Positions 1 to 6,603 of a stretch of 12,254 bases of DNA are shown here, piece by piece. Numbering within the stretch: position 1 is the stretch's first letter; each line of letters begins with the position of its first letter. The translations under genes were made by a program, and so were the position numbers. The notes below the pieces were generated by a model, which saw nothing but the letters and a program-made list of their open reading frames with translations, did no database searches and was not told the DNA's origin. This DNA is from CALRBF01 sp964646465 (GTDB lineage: Bacteria; Patescibacteriota; Minisyncoccia; SW-4-49-11): assembly GCA_964646465.1 (NCBI GenBank), contig CAZYEN010000002.1:1-12254 (forward strand). Direction: 5' to 3'.

Positions 1-53
1 TTGCCTATCGTCAATTAGCTCAAGAGTTTATAAAGTTAACTAATCAAAATTAA
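1..53 (+). CDS. parA: Probable ParA/Soj ATPase, C-terminal tail (partial)
   Basis: Only the last 16 codons and the TAA stop (51-53) are inside the window, read in the frame that starts at base 3. The peptide AYRQLAQEFIKLTNQN resembles the final helix of ParA/Soj chromosome-partitioning ATPases, which often ends in an AY-x-x-LA-x-E-type helix. The main support is context: parB begins 53 nt downstream and parA-parB pairs are the standard arrangement. The Walker motifs and the rest of the protein lie outside the window, so the family call is an inference. The other two forward frames also reach a stop quickly, but neither gives a peptide I recognise. Confidence 0.6.
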   Translation, partial: AYRQLAQEFIKLTNQN

Positions 54-55
54 GA

Positions 56-84
56 TTATCAAATAGGGATAGTTATGATATAAT
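56..84 (+). promoter_or_regulatory. Promoter of parB (extended -10)
   Basis: A TATAAT -10 box (79-84) is preceded by TG one base away, giving the extended form TGATATAAT (76-84). A TTATCA hexamer (56-61, 4 of 6 to TTGACA) sits 17 nt upstream of it. Transcription would start near 91, leaving a leader of about 16 nt before the parB ATG and no room for a structured leader. It lies just after the parA stop, so parB may be expressed both from here and by read-through. Confidence 0.6.
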
Positions 85-106
85 AAATTTAATATAAAAT
101 AATGAT

Positions 107-982
107 ATGAGTAAAAGTCCACTTGGTAGAGGTTTATCATCTTTAATTCCGAATAAAACATCAGATCAAGCATCTAAGGCTCAGATTATAAAATCTGATA
201 ACGTTTTGGTATCAGAGGATAAACTAATGGAGGTAAATATTAATCTCATAGAAGCTAATCCATATCAGCCGAGAACAGAATTTTTACAAGAAGAAATAGA
301 AAATTTGGCTCAATCCATTAAGGATAAAGGTATATTACAACCACTAGTTGTGACTCAAATCTCTAAAGACAAATATCAATTAATAGCAGGGGAGAGAAGA
401 TTAAGAGCTTCTAAATTAGCAGGGCTCAAAACTATAACTGTAGTTATCAAAGATGGAATTACTGACCAAGATAAAGCAGAGTTAGCTTTGATTGAAAATA
501 TTCAAAGACAAAATTTAAACCCAATTGAAAGAGCTAAAGGTTTTGCAGAACTACAACATAAATTTAATATTACCCAAGAATCTATTGCTAAACAATTAGA
601 TATAAGTAGATCAGCCGTAGCAAATACTTTGAGGTATCTGCAATTGCCAGAAAAAGTACAAAATGCCTTATCAGTAGGAGACATTACAGAGGGACATGCC
701 AAAATCATTGCTGGACTAGAAAACCAAGAAATACAAGAGCAAGTTTTAGATAATATTATTAATAATGCTTTAAATGTAAGGCAGACTGCTAAAGTTGTAA
801 AGAAAGACCCTAATAGTGCTCAAAATCAAGTTAGCTCAGATGTGAAGCAGTGGGTATCTCGGTTGTCTGAGACTATTCATAACAAGGTAGAAGTCAGAAA
901 AAAGGGTAAAAGATATATAGTTACATTAAACTTTTTTGAAGAAGCAGAGATTGAGAATTTATATAAAAAATTATCTCAATAA
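107..982 (+). CDS. parB: ParB/Spo0J chromosome-partitioning protein
   Basis: This is the centromere-binding CTPase clamp that loads at parS sites and works with ParA to segregate the chromosome. Domains in order: a short N-terminal ParA-contact box with LGRGLSSLI (residues 6-14); the ParB/sulfiredoxin-like CTP-binding domain with NPYQPR (51-56), the phosphate-binding GERRLRA (95-101) and ENIQRQNLNPIE (130-141); a helix-turn-helix region around 155-176 for parS recognition; and a C-terminal dimerisation segment, about 245-291. At 291 residues the length is normal. The ATG at 107 fits the family's N-terminus, and no SD is visible upstream. It probably follows parA, and ruvX begins 6 nt after its stop. 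I found no parS-like palindrome in the window. Confidence 0.96.
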   Translation: MSKSPLGRGLSSLIPNKTSDQASKAQIIKSDNVLVSEDKLMEVNINLIEANPYQPRTEFLQEEIENLAQSIKDKGILQPLVVTQISKDKYQLIAGERRLRASKLAGLKTITVVIKDGITDQDKAELALIENIQRQNLNPIERAKGFAELQHKFNITQESIAKQLDISRSAVANTLRYLQLPEKVQNALSVGDITEGHAKIIAGLENQEIQEQVLDNIINNALNVRQTAKVVKKDPNSAQNQVSSDVKQWVSRLSETIHNKVEVRKKGKRYIVTLNFFEEAEIENLYKKLSQ

Positions 983-988
983 TTAGAT

Positions 989-1366
989 ATGAATATTCTC
1001 AGTATAGATTATGGAGATGTTAGAATAGGTCTGGCTCATTCATCTACAGAGCATAATATAGCATTTCCACTGAAAGTAATTCAAAATAATAGTACAACTT
1101 GGAATGAGTTAGATAAAGTGATAAAAGAATATTCAATAGATTATATTTTAGTTGGCCTACCACTTAATTTTCAATCTACTGATACGCAACAAACCCTGAA
1201 AGTAAGACATTTTATTCAAGAATTAAAATCTAAATTCAAAATAACAATAGAAGAATACGATGAGAGATTAACAAGTTCTTTAGCTAAAAGATATATTCCA
1301 AAAGGACAAAGTATAGATATAGAATCAGCTAGAATTTTATTAGAAGAATGGTTAGATAAAAGATAA
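989..1366 (+). CDS. ruvX: RuvX/YqgF family pre-16S rRNA nuclease or Holliday-junction resolvase-like protein
   Basis: A short RNase H-fold nuclease of the YqgF/RuvX family. The family has been assigned both Holliday-junction resolution and processing of the 5' end of pre-16S rRNA, and the sequence does not decide between them. Visible motifs: the first strand with IDYGDVRIGLA (6-16, acidic residue D7), VGLPLN (55-60), DERLTS (91-96, D91) and a C-terminal acidic helix around DIESARILLEEWL (110-122). The usual glycine-rich stretch after VGLP is shortened and the usual D-E-A-A motif reads D-I-E-S-A, a mild divergence. At 125 residues it is slightly short for a family of about 135-150. The ATG follows the parB stop by 6 nt without an SD, so translation probably depends on coupling. 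Confidence 0.9.
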   Translation: MNILSIDYGDVRIGLAHSSTEHNIAFPLKVIQNNSTTWNELDKVIKEYSIDYILVGLPLNFQSTDTQQTLKVRHFIQELKSKFKITIEEYDERLTSSLAKRYIPKGQSIDIESARILLEEWLDKR

Positions 1367-1371
1367 ATATT

Positions 1372-2091
1372 ATGGAGATAAGTGTAATTATACCAGCCTA
1401 TAATGAAGAAAAACGAATCACCCCTACAATTCATAGCGTAGTAGAGTATTTGGAAAAATTAAATAAAAATAGCTATGAAATTATAGTTGTACTAGACGGC
1501 TCAAAAGATAATACTTTATCAGTAATTACCGAATTGGCACAAACATACAAAACAATTAGAATTATTGATAATAAAACTAATCGTGGTAAAGGGGCTGTGG
1601 TTAAACAGGGGATTTTAGAATCAAAAGGAGCTTATGTGTTGTTTATGGATGCGGACAACTCAACTCATATTGATGAATTAGATAAAATACTGCCAGTAAT
1701 GAAACAAGGAGTAGATATTATTATAGGTTCTAGAGATATGCATGATAGTAAAATCGAGGTCAGACAAGCTAGATATAAAGAAATTTTAGGCGATTTAGGT
1801 AATTGGTGGATACAATTATTATTAGTAGGTGGTATTAAAGATACTCAGTGTGGATTTAAGGTTTTTTCTGGAGATGTTGCTCGGCATATCTTTAGCAAAA
1901 TCAATATGACAGGATGGTCATTTGATATTGAGCTTTTGGCTTTGGCTCGTCATCTTGGATATAATATTAAGGAAATGCCAGTTATATGGTATAATGATGA
2001 TAGTTCTCATGTGAAATCAAAAGATTATATATATGTATTAATAGATACCTTTATTATAAAGTATAGATTATTTACAGGTTATTATAAATAA
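1372..2091 (+). CDS. Family 2 glycosyltransferase, ALG5/DPM1-like
   Basis: An inverting GT-A glycosyltransferase of family GT2, closest in pattern to polyprenyl/dolichyl-phosphate glucose or mannose synthases. It shows IPAYNE at 7-12 (nucleotide-binding strand), VVLDGSKDNT (39-48), NRGKGAVVKQG (70-80), the metal-binding D-A-D at 93-95 within FMDADNST, IIGSRD (117-122) and the QCGFKVF segment (159-165) typical of ALG5-like enzymes. No transmembrane helix is visible at either end, so it would act as a soluble or peripheral enzyme at the inner membrane face. The donor sugar cannot be read from the sequence. The start follows the ruvX stop by 5 nt, and the uridylyltransferase gene follows 12 nt after its stop, which suggests a shared role in nucleotide-sugar use. 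Confidence 0.88.
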   Translation: MEISVIIPAYNEEKRITPTIHSVVEYLEKLNKNSYEIIVVLDGSKDNTLSVITELAQTYKTIRIIDNKTNRGKGAVVKQGILESKGAYVLFMDADNSTHIDELDKILPVMKQGVDIIIGSRDMHDSKIEVRQARYKEILGDLGNWWIQLLLVGGIKDTQCGFKVFSGDVARHIFSKINMTGWSFDIELLALARHLGYNIKEMPVIWYNDDSSHVKSKDYIYVLIDTFIIKYRLFTGYYK

Positions 2092-2103
2092 AATTAAATC
2101 AAT

Positions 2104-3105
2104 ATGCCTCAAAAACAAAAGACAACCCAAGAATTCCGCCAAGATATATTTACAAGAGAGTGGGTTTTGGTTTCTACTAATCGTAATGATAGGCCAAATA
2201 CATTAGTAATTAATGAAACTCAGACTAGTAACTTGACAAATTTAATAAATCCTTTTGCTGATATAGTGACCTCTAAATCAAAAGAAAAAATTTTATTAGA
2301 ATTAAAGGACGATAGACAAGAGTCACAAATATTTGTCGTTAAGAATCAATATCCTCTATTGAAGGATATCAAATCTCCAGTTTATGAGACAGAAGGTCCA
2401 TATAGTTTTGTTGCAGGTGAGGGAATTCATGAAGTTGTAATTTATCGTGAACCTGAAACCCAGATTAGAGATTTTTCTATTAAAAAATTAGCTTTAATGT
2501 TTAAAGCATTTCAAACCAGAAGCTTGAGTTTAATGAGTAATAAGCAGATTAGATATATTGCTATTGTGCATAATCATGGTCATAAAGCAGGAGCTACTAT
2601 ACAGCATCCTCATTCTCAAATAATTGCCACCCCGATTGTGCCAGACGGAATTGAGAGGATTCTAGAGGGAACACAACAATATCATCGTTCTCATAATAGA
2701 GATTTAGCTCAAGTAATTATTGATTATGAGCAAACTGTTAAAAAAAGAACTATTGTAGAGAATAATTATTTTATAGCTATAACTCCATATGCATCTAGAG
2801 TAGCTTATGAAGTTGAGATTTATCCTAAATATCCACAAACTCATTTTGCCTATTCTAATAAGATTGAGCTGTATAATTTAGCTAAAATATACAAATCCAT
2901 ACTCAAATCTTATTATGAAAAAATTGGAGATATAGATTATAATATGACTATTATAACAGCCCCTGTAGATGGTAATTTATATAAAGGATTTAGATGGTTT
3001 ATTCGTTTGACGCCTAGGATAAATTTTGTAGGAGGTTATGAAGTGGGAACAGATACTGATATTTGTGTGGTTGCACCAGAAATAGCTGCCGGAATATTAA
3101 GTTAA
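2104..3105 (+). CDS. galT: Galactose-1-phosphate uridylyltransferase family protein (zinc site apparently lost)
   Basis: A HIT-superfamily nucleotidyltransferase of the GalT family, which exchanges UMP between UDP-glucose and hexose-1-phosphate through a uridylylated histidine. The N-terminus carries the family motif RQDIFTREWVLVST (12-25). The active site is NHGHKAGATIQHPHSQ (157-172) with nucleophile H170 and Q172. The end carries GGYEVGTDTDI (310-320) and a PE-IA-IL tail, so both halves are present, and 333 residues is a normal length. Oddly, the CPxC-type zinc ligands near residue 50 are replaced by NPFAD (49-53), and the histidine expected after the EVVIYREPE strand (110-118) is absent. 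The structural metal site therefore looks lost. A related nucleotide-sugar transferase or phosphorylase role is possible. It lies between a GT2 gene and radC. Confidence 0.85.
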   Translation: MPQKQKTTQEFRQDIFTREWVLVSTNRNDRPNTLVINETQTSNLTNLINPFADIVTSKSKEKILLELKDDRQESQIFVVKNQYPLLKDIKSPVYETEGPYSFVAGEGIHEVVIYREPETQIRDFSIKKLALMFKAFQTRSLSLMSNKQIRYIAIVHNHGHKAGATIQHPHSQIIATPIVPDGIERILEGTQQYHRSHNRDLAQVIIDYEQTVKKRTIVENNYFIAITPYASRVAYEVEIYPKYPQTHFAYSNKIELYNLAKIYKSILKSYYEKIGDIDYNMTIITAPVDGNLYKGFRWFIRLTPRINFVGGYEVGTDTDICVVAPEIAAGILS

Positions 3106-3107
3106 AT

Positions 3108-3764
3108 ATGTATAAAATAAAATTATTACCAGAAAATCAACAACCTAGAGAAAAGTTGATGAACTCTGGAGCTCAGGCTTTGAATTTAGAAGAACTGTTA
3201 GCTATTATTCTAGGAACTGGATATAAAAAAGAAAATGTATTAGAGTTATCCAAAAGAATTTTTAAAGATTATGGCTCAAAAACTATTACCGGCTACAGTA
3301 GAGTCTCTGATGTGATGATGGATTTTGATTTGCCAAAAGTAAAAGCCTGTCAGCTTTTAGCTTGCTTTGAGATAGGAAGAAGAATATTTGCAGATAAAAG
3401 CATAGATATTCCTACTATACGTTCTCCACAGGATGTTTGGGAATTTGTAAGTGATATGCATAATTTGAAAAAAGAGTATCTAAGAGGCTTATATTTGAAC
3501 ATTAAAAACCAAATTATACATGATGAGATAATTTCAATTGGGACTATTGATCAAAGCATAGCACACCCAAGAGATATTTTTGTCCCAGCTATAAAATATC
3601 ATGCAGCTGCAATGATTATTGTACATAACCATCCCTCAGGAGATAGCACTCCAAGTCAAGCAGACATATCCTTAACAGAAAACATAAAAGAAGCTGGTAG
3701 ATTGCTATCAATTTCAGTACTAGATCACATTATAGTGACAAGGTCAGGATATAGGAGTATCTAA
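3108..3764 (+). CDS. radC: RadC family JAMM/MPN+ domain protein
   Basis: A RadC/YicR protein, often annotated as DNA repair although its function remains unsettled; family members are also linked to mobile elements and competence. The N-terminus PENQQPREKLMNSGAQAL (8-25) and LEELLAIILGTG (28-39) are typical. The JAMM metal motif is HNHPSGDSTPSQADI (173-187), with H173, H175 and D186 as zinc ligands. I chose ATG 3108: it lies 2 nt after the galT stop and gives the family's usual start, whereas an in-frame ATG at 3063 would add 15 residues inside galT. The helix-hairpin-helix part reads FDLPKVKACQLL, without the usual glycines. The protein ends at GYRSI, several residues before the usual end. 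It is 218 residues long. Confidence 0.93.
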   Translation: MYKIKLLPENQQPREKLMNSGAQALNLEELLAIILGTGYKKENVLELSKRIFKDYGSKTITGYSRVSDVMMDFDLPKVKACQLLACFEIGRRIFADKSIDIPTIRSPQDVWEFVSDMHNLKKEYLRGLYLNIKNQIIHDEIISIGTIDQSIAHPRDIFVPAIKYHAAAMIIVHNHPSGDSTPSQADISLTENIKEAGRLLSISVLDHIIVTRSGYRSI

Positions 3765-3766
3765 AG

Positions 3767-3793
3767 TTTATATGTTAATTGTTAACATATAAA
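3767..3793. repeat. Perfect 12-bp inverted repeat between radC and lepB
   Basis: Arm TTTATATGTTAA (3767-3778), a 3-nt spacer TTG, then TTAACATATAAA (3782-3793), starting 2 nt after the radC stop. On the + strand the stem is followed by an A-tract, not a T-tract, so it does not fit a canonical terminator for radC. It ends 30 nt upstream of the lepB -35 box, so it could be an operator, a weak factor-dependent terminator, or a 3'-end stabilising hairpin of the radC transcript. The sequence alone cannot choose between these. Confidence 0.55.
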
Positions 3794-3823
3794 AAAATAG
3801 CTTAAATTAGATGTGTTTAGGTC

Positions 3824-3852
3824 TTTACTAAAATCAAAAAATGATGTATAAT
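3824..3852 (+). promoter_or_regulatory. Promoter of lepB
   Basis: TTTACT (3824-3829, 4 of 6 to TTGACA), an exact 17-nt spacer, and a perfect TATAAT (3847-3852). The start point would be near 3859, giving a leader of about 17 nt to the lepB ATG. This separates lepB and the HisRS-like gene from the parB-radC group. Confidence 0.7.
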
Positions 3853-3875
3853 GTTGCTAAATAAGAAGCTTATAC

Positions 3876-4484
3876 ATGGAACAAGAAGAACAGTATCAGA
3901 GATCAAATCAACAAAAAACAAATATCTTTAAGAGTGAACTATTTGATATAATAAAAACACTAATTTTATTTTCTATTATATACTTTGTAATTAAAGGTTA
4001 TATAGCACAGCCATTTTTAGTTAAGGGAAGGTCTATGGAGCAAACTTTCTCAGACGGTGACTACCTTATTGTAGACCAAATTACATATAATTTTACTGAG
4101 CCTAAAAGGTCTGAAGTAATAGTATTCCATACCGAGTTTATACCTGGGGGTAATGAAAAAGAATATTACATCAAAAGAGTTATTGGAATCCCAGGAGACA
4201 GGGTAGTCATTAAAGATGGAGAAGTGCTTTTATATGAAAATAATTCAGAGACCCCTACTATTCTAGACGAAAACTATATCATAGATGGCTTAAAGACATT
4301 ATCTCAAGAGCCTGTAGATATGGTATTAAAGGATAATCAGTACTTTGTTTTAGGAGATAACAGAGGTAATAGCTCAGACTCACGATATTGGGGGCCAGTG
4401 GATAAAACATATATAGTTGGAAAGCCCTTTATTAGACTATTCCCATTTAACACAATTACAATATTTACTCACAATACTAATTGA
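3876..4484 (+). CDS. lepB: Signal peptidase I
   Basis: The membrane-anchored serine protease that removes signal peptides from secreted proteins on the outer face of the membrane. One N-terminal transmembrane segment (about 22-40, LFDIIKTLILFSIIYFVIK) follows a polar 20-residue cytoplasmic tail. Catalytic box B is GRSMEQTF with nucleophile S53, box D is YYIKRVIGIPGD with general base K100, and box E is LGDNRGNSSDSRYWGPV (159-175). The Ser/Lys dyad is intact and 202 residues is normal for a single-span SPase I. The ATG at 3876 has only a weak purine stretch (AGAAG) upstream. It has its own promoter, and its TGA stop is 2 nt before the ATG of the HisRS-like gene. The type IV prepilin in this window would be cut by prepilin peptidase, not by this enzyme. 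Confidence 0.96.
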   Translation: MEQEEQYQRSNQQKTNIFKSELFDIIKTLILFSIIYFVIKGYIAQPFLVKGRSMEQTFSDGDYLIVDQITYNFTEPKRSEVIVFHTEFIPGGNEKEYYIKRVIGIPGDRVVIKDGEVLLYENNSETPTILDENYIIDGLKTLSQEPVDMVLKDNQYFVLGDNRGNSSDSRYWGPVDKTYIVGKPFIRLFPFNTITIFTHNTN

Positions 4485-4486
4485 TT

Positions 4487-5767
4487 ATGAGAAGACGACG
4501 AGGTATAAGAAAAACCCATCCTGTAGAACAAGCTATCATTAATCCAGAGTTTTCAAATATTTGGGACTGTGTGGTTTCAGATATTAGAGATACTCTAAAA
4601 AGTGCAGGATATCAAAATAGTGGCTTTGCATTTACTCAAGAAGCATCTGTATTTAGTAATAAGATTTTAAATAAATTAAATATTGGAGCCACAGAATCTT
4701 TATTTACTGTGAAATATAAATCTAAAAATACCATCGTATTAGGAGCTCCTGGTCCAATTGGAATATTAAAAACAGTGATAGACAATAATATGCCATATCA
4801 AGAGGAACCACTTAAGTTATTTGATTATGGTATCTCTTTGGTAGATGATGATAATAATAGTGCTACTACTCCAAAGCAATTTCATGTATTTAAAGCTGAG
4901 TGTATAGGAGATATGAATCCTGTTAGGGATGCCGAAATGATTTTGACGGCCTATCGTATGCTAGAATCACAAGGAATCACAAATTTAGTTGTAAATATTA
5001 ATGTATTAGGAGATTCAGACTCTAGAGAGCGTTATTATAAAGAATTAGTATTAAAAACCCCCAAAAGATTTAAAAATTTATCAACCTCTTTATCATATAA
5101 TCCAACCCAGCTATATAATGAGTTATTGAGTTTAGATACAGATGTAAATATTAGAATACCTCAAATCGTAGATTATCTTAGCACAGAAGAAACTCAGTAT
5201 TTCAAAGCAGTACTGGAATTTTTAGACACTCTAGATATACAATATAACTTAGATTCTACTTTAGCTGGATCTATTGGGTTTAATGAAGGAGTCTATTTTG
5301 AAATTATTAGTCAGAATTATCCAGAAATGATTTTAGTTAGAGGAGGGAGGCATAATGAATTGTTTGAACTTTTGGGTGGACATAAGCGCTCAGGTGCTAT
5401 TGGTATAGAAATTTATGTTGATCTATTATTGGATTTAATTCAAAAAATCAAACCTAATAAATTAACTAAAGGTAAAAAACCTGATATTTTCGTTGCTTCT
5501 ATTGGGCTTGAAGGACAGAAAAGTGCATTAAAAATATTATCATTAATTCAAAAACATGGATTGGATGTGAAAGAAAGTTTTGGAATTAAAAGTCTTAGAC
5601 ATCAACTATTAAAAGCTAAACAATCAGATGCAGAAGTTACATTGATTGTAGGACGAAAAGAAGCTGTAGATGGGACTGTAATTCTAAGAGATAAAGAAAG
5701 TGAAAATCAAGAAATTATACCAATTGATAAGCTGATATCTATTTTGAGTAAAAAGATAGCTAAATAG
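4487..5767 (+). CDS. HisRS-like class II synthetase paralogue, probably catalytically inactive
   Basis: The fold resembles histidyl-tRNA synthetase from end to end. A motif-2-like stretch is KQFHVFKAECIGDMNPVRDAE, split here as KQFHVFKAE and CIGDMNPVRDAE; LVRGGRHNELFELLGG parallels GGRYDGL-type sequence; and a complete C-terminal anticodon-binding-like domain runs from KKPDIFVAS to the end. Residue positions counted from the TTG at 4481 are 132-140, 141-152, 285-300 and 332-428. The catalytic signatures do not align: LRPEGT reads LGAPGP, the motif 2 FRxERP region reads SLVDDDN, the histidine-binding RGLDYY reads GSIGFN, and the motif 3 arginine is replaced in GIEIYVD. HisZ also lacks these, but HisZ normally lacks the anticodon domain present here. 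I start at ATG 4487 (426 aa), 2 nt after lepB; the TTG at 4481 overlaps the lepB stop. Activity loss is inferred from hand alignment. Confidence 0.8.
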   Translation: MRRRRGIRKTHPVEQAIINPEFSNIWDCVVSDIRDTLKSAGYQNSGFAFTQEASVFSNKILNKLNIGATESLFTVKYKSKNTIVLGAPGPIGILKTVIDNNMPYQEEPLKLFDYGISLVDDDNNSATTPKQFHVFKAECIGDMNPVRDAEMILTAYRMLESQGITNLVVNINVLGDSDSRERYYKELVLKTPKRFKNLSTSLSYNPTQLYNELLSLDTDVNIRIPQIVDYLSTEETQYFKAVLEFLDTLDIQYNLDSTLAGSIGFNEGVYFEIISQNYPEMILVRGGRHNELFELLGGHKRSGAIGIEIYVDLLLDLIQKIKPNKLTKGKKPDIFVASIGLEGQKSALKILSLIQKHGLDVKESFGIKSLRHQLLKAKQSDAEVTLIVGRKEAVDGTVILRDKESENQEIIPIDKLISILSKKIAK

Positions 5768-5783
5768 ATATTAATATATACTA

Positions 5784-5812
5784 TTGCAAAAAGTATTATT
5801 CTATGATACAAT
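5784..5812 (+). promoter_or_regulatory. Promoter of the rpsU operon (extended -10)
   Basis: TTGCAA (5784-5789), a 17-nt spacer, then TACAAT (5807-5812) preceded by TG one base away (TGATACAAT). The predicted start is near 5819, giving a leader of about 60 nt, longer than the roughly 16-nt leaders of parB and lepB. The leader holds a small stem, CCAA (5837-5840) with TTGG (5847-5850), upstream of the SD. Confidence 0.65.
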
Positions 5813-5860
5813 TTATTTTAAAGTCTTAATATAAGGCCAATTTTATTTGGTAAAAATAGT

Positions 5861-5870
5861 GAAAGGAGGT
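5861..5870 (+). promoter_or_regulatory. Near-perfect Shine-Dalgarno site of rpsU
   Basis: GAAAGGAGGT pairs over 10 bases with the usual bacterial 16S rRNA 3' end (ACCUCCUUUC). The GGAGG core (5865-5869) ends 9 nt before the ATG at 5879, an ideal spacing. It is the only clear SD in front of any gene start in this window, so it both fixes the rpsU start and looks selectively kept. Confidence 0.92.
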
Positions 5871-5878
5871 TGTAATAT

Positions 5879-6148
5879 ATGGTAGAAGTAAGAAAGAGAG
5901 AGAGAGAAAATGTGGAATCTATGATTCGACGCTTTACTCGACGTATTCAAAAAAGTGAAGTTTTAAGTCAAGCTAGAGCTTCTAGATTTTTAACTAAAGG
6001 AAAGTCTAAAACCAAGCAGAGACAAGCTGCAATCAAAAAAGTACAATTTTTAACTGAAAAAGATAAGCTAGTCAAAATGGGTAAAGTTAAATCTACAGAA
6101 AAATTACCTAATAAGTATAAACTAAAAATTAAAGCTAGTATCAAATAA
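5879..6148 (+). CDS. rpsU: 30S ribosomal protein bS21
   Basis: A small basic protein of the 30S platform that binds close to the 3' end of 16S rRNA and the anti-SD. The family core is visible as ESMIRRFTRRIQKSEVLSQA (13-32), followed by a Lys/Arg-rich helix to about residue 53. At 89 residues it is longer than the usual 55-70. The extra C-terminus (about 57-89) is Lys-rich with a tyrosine at 80 and no cysteine or acidic cluster. The start is certain from the SD. It opens the rpsU-yqeY-ybeY operon; yqeY starts 11 nt after its stop. rpsU-yqeY adjacency is common across bacteria. In Bacteroidetes, bS21 helps sequester the anti-SD and rpsU keeps an SD for autoregulation; the same pattern here is discussed under findings. 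Confidence 0.95.
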   Translation: MVEVRKRERENVESMIRRFTRRIQKSEVLSQARASRFLTKGKSKTKQRQAAIKKVQFLTEKDKLVKMGKVKSTEKLPNKYKLKIKASIK

Positions 6149-6159
6149 TATATTGATTT

Positions 6160-6600
6160 ATGTCTAATATTGCCCTTACAATTAAAAAGGATATTGTGCA
6201 AGCAATGAAAGATAGAGATGACCTTGCCAAGACTGTACTTAGAACTTTAAGCTCAGAGTTTAAAAATGCAGAAATAGACAAAGGGAGTCCATTAGAAGAC
6301 AGCGATGTAATTAAAGTTTTGTCCAAACTAGAGAAACAAAGAAAGGATTCCATTCAAGCCTATCAAGAAGGAGGAAGAGAGGATTTAGTATCCTCTGAGA
6401 TGTCTGAACTCGAAATCATACAACGATACTTGCCAGCTAAATTAACTGATTCAGAGTTAGAACAATTAGTTGAATCTAGTATAGCTGAACTTGGAGATTC
6501 TGCTAACTTTGGGTCTGTAATGAAATTAGTGGTAAGTAAAGCTCAAGGTAAGGCTGATGGGAATCAAATCAAAGATTTAGTTCAAACTAAATTGTCCTAA
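6160..6600 (+). CDS. yqeY: YqeY/GatB-like domain protein
   Basis: A small all-helical protein of the YqeY family, related to the C-terminal tRNA-contacting domain of GatB and to the Asn/Gln amidotransferase helper region. Its exact role is not established, although tRNA-dependent amidation or translation-linked work is usually suggested. Family features: an N-terminal helix pair (DIVQAMKDRD, then TVLRTLSSEFKNAEID), VLSKLEKQRKDSIQAYQEGGRED in the middle, EIIQRYLPAKLTDSELE, and a C-terminal GxVMK, then G-K-A-DG-x-IKDLV signature. At 146 residues the length matches the family. The start lies 11 nt after rpsU without an SD, and ybeY follows after 3 nt, so the three genes probably share one transcript. 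Confidence 0.93.
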   Translation: MSNIALTIKKDIVQAMKDRDDLAKTVLRTLSSEFKNAEIDKGSPLEDSDVIKVLSKLEKQRKDSIQAYQEGGREDLVSSEMSELEIIQRYLPAKLTDSELEQLVESSIAELGDSANFGSVMKLVVSKAQGKADGNQIKDLVQTKLS

Positions 6601-6603
6601 ATT

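Noticed and set aside
502..708. Minus-strand open frames inside parB and other genes (also 1216-1434, 5968-6201, 6141-6353, 6806-6991, 7553-7798, 8458-8688, 9827-10018, 11197-11484)
   Set aside because: Each lies antisense to a confidently identified or long intact gene, shows no recognisable motif and no SD or promoter. They are shadows of the coding strand.
3063..3107. Upstream in-frame ATG extending radC by 15 residues into galT
   Set aside because: The added residues (Cys/Arg/Asn-rich) are the galT sequence in another frame. The ATG at 3108 gives the typical RadC N-terminus and the 2-nt gap seen elsewhere in the window.
3767..3800. Intrinsic terminator of radC
   Set aside because: The stem is strong in length but AT-only and is followed by an A-tract on the transcribed sense strand instead of a U-tract. 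It is kept only as a palindrome of unknown role.
4481..4486. TTG start for the HisRS-like gene
   Set aside because: It overlaps the lepB stop and adds only two residues. The ATG at 4487 fits the local pattern of an ATG 2 nt after a stop, and no other gene here uses TTG.
5819..5860. Riboswitch or ribosomal-protein-binding structure in the rpsU leader
   Set aside because: Only a weak 4-5-bp stem (5837-5850) is visible, too little to claim a structured regulator. The SD itself is the clear signal.
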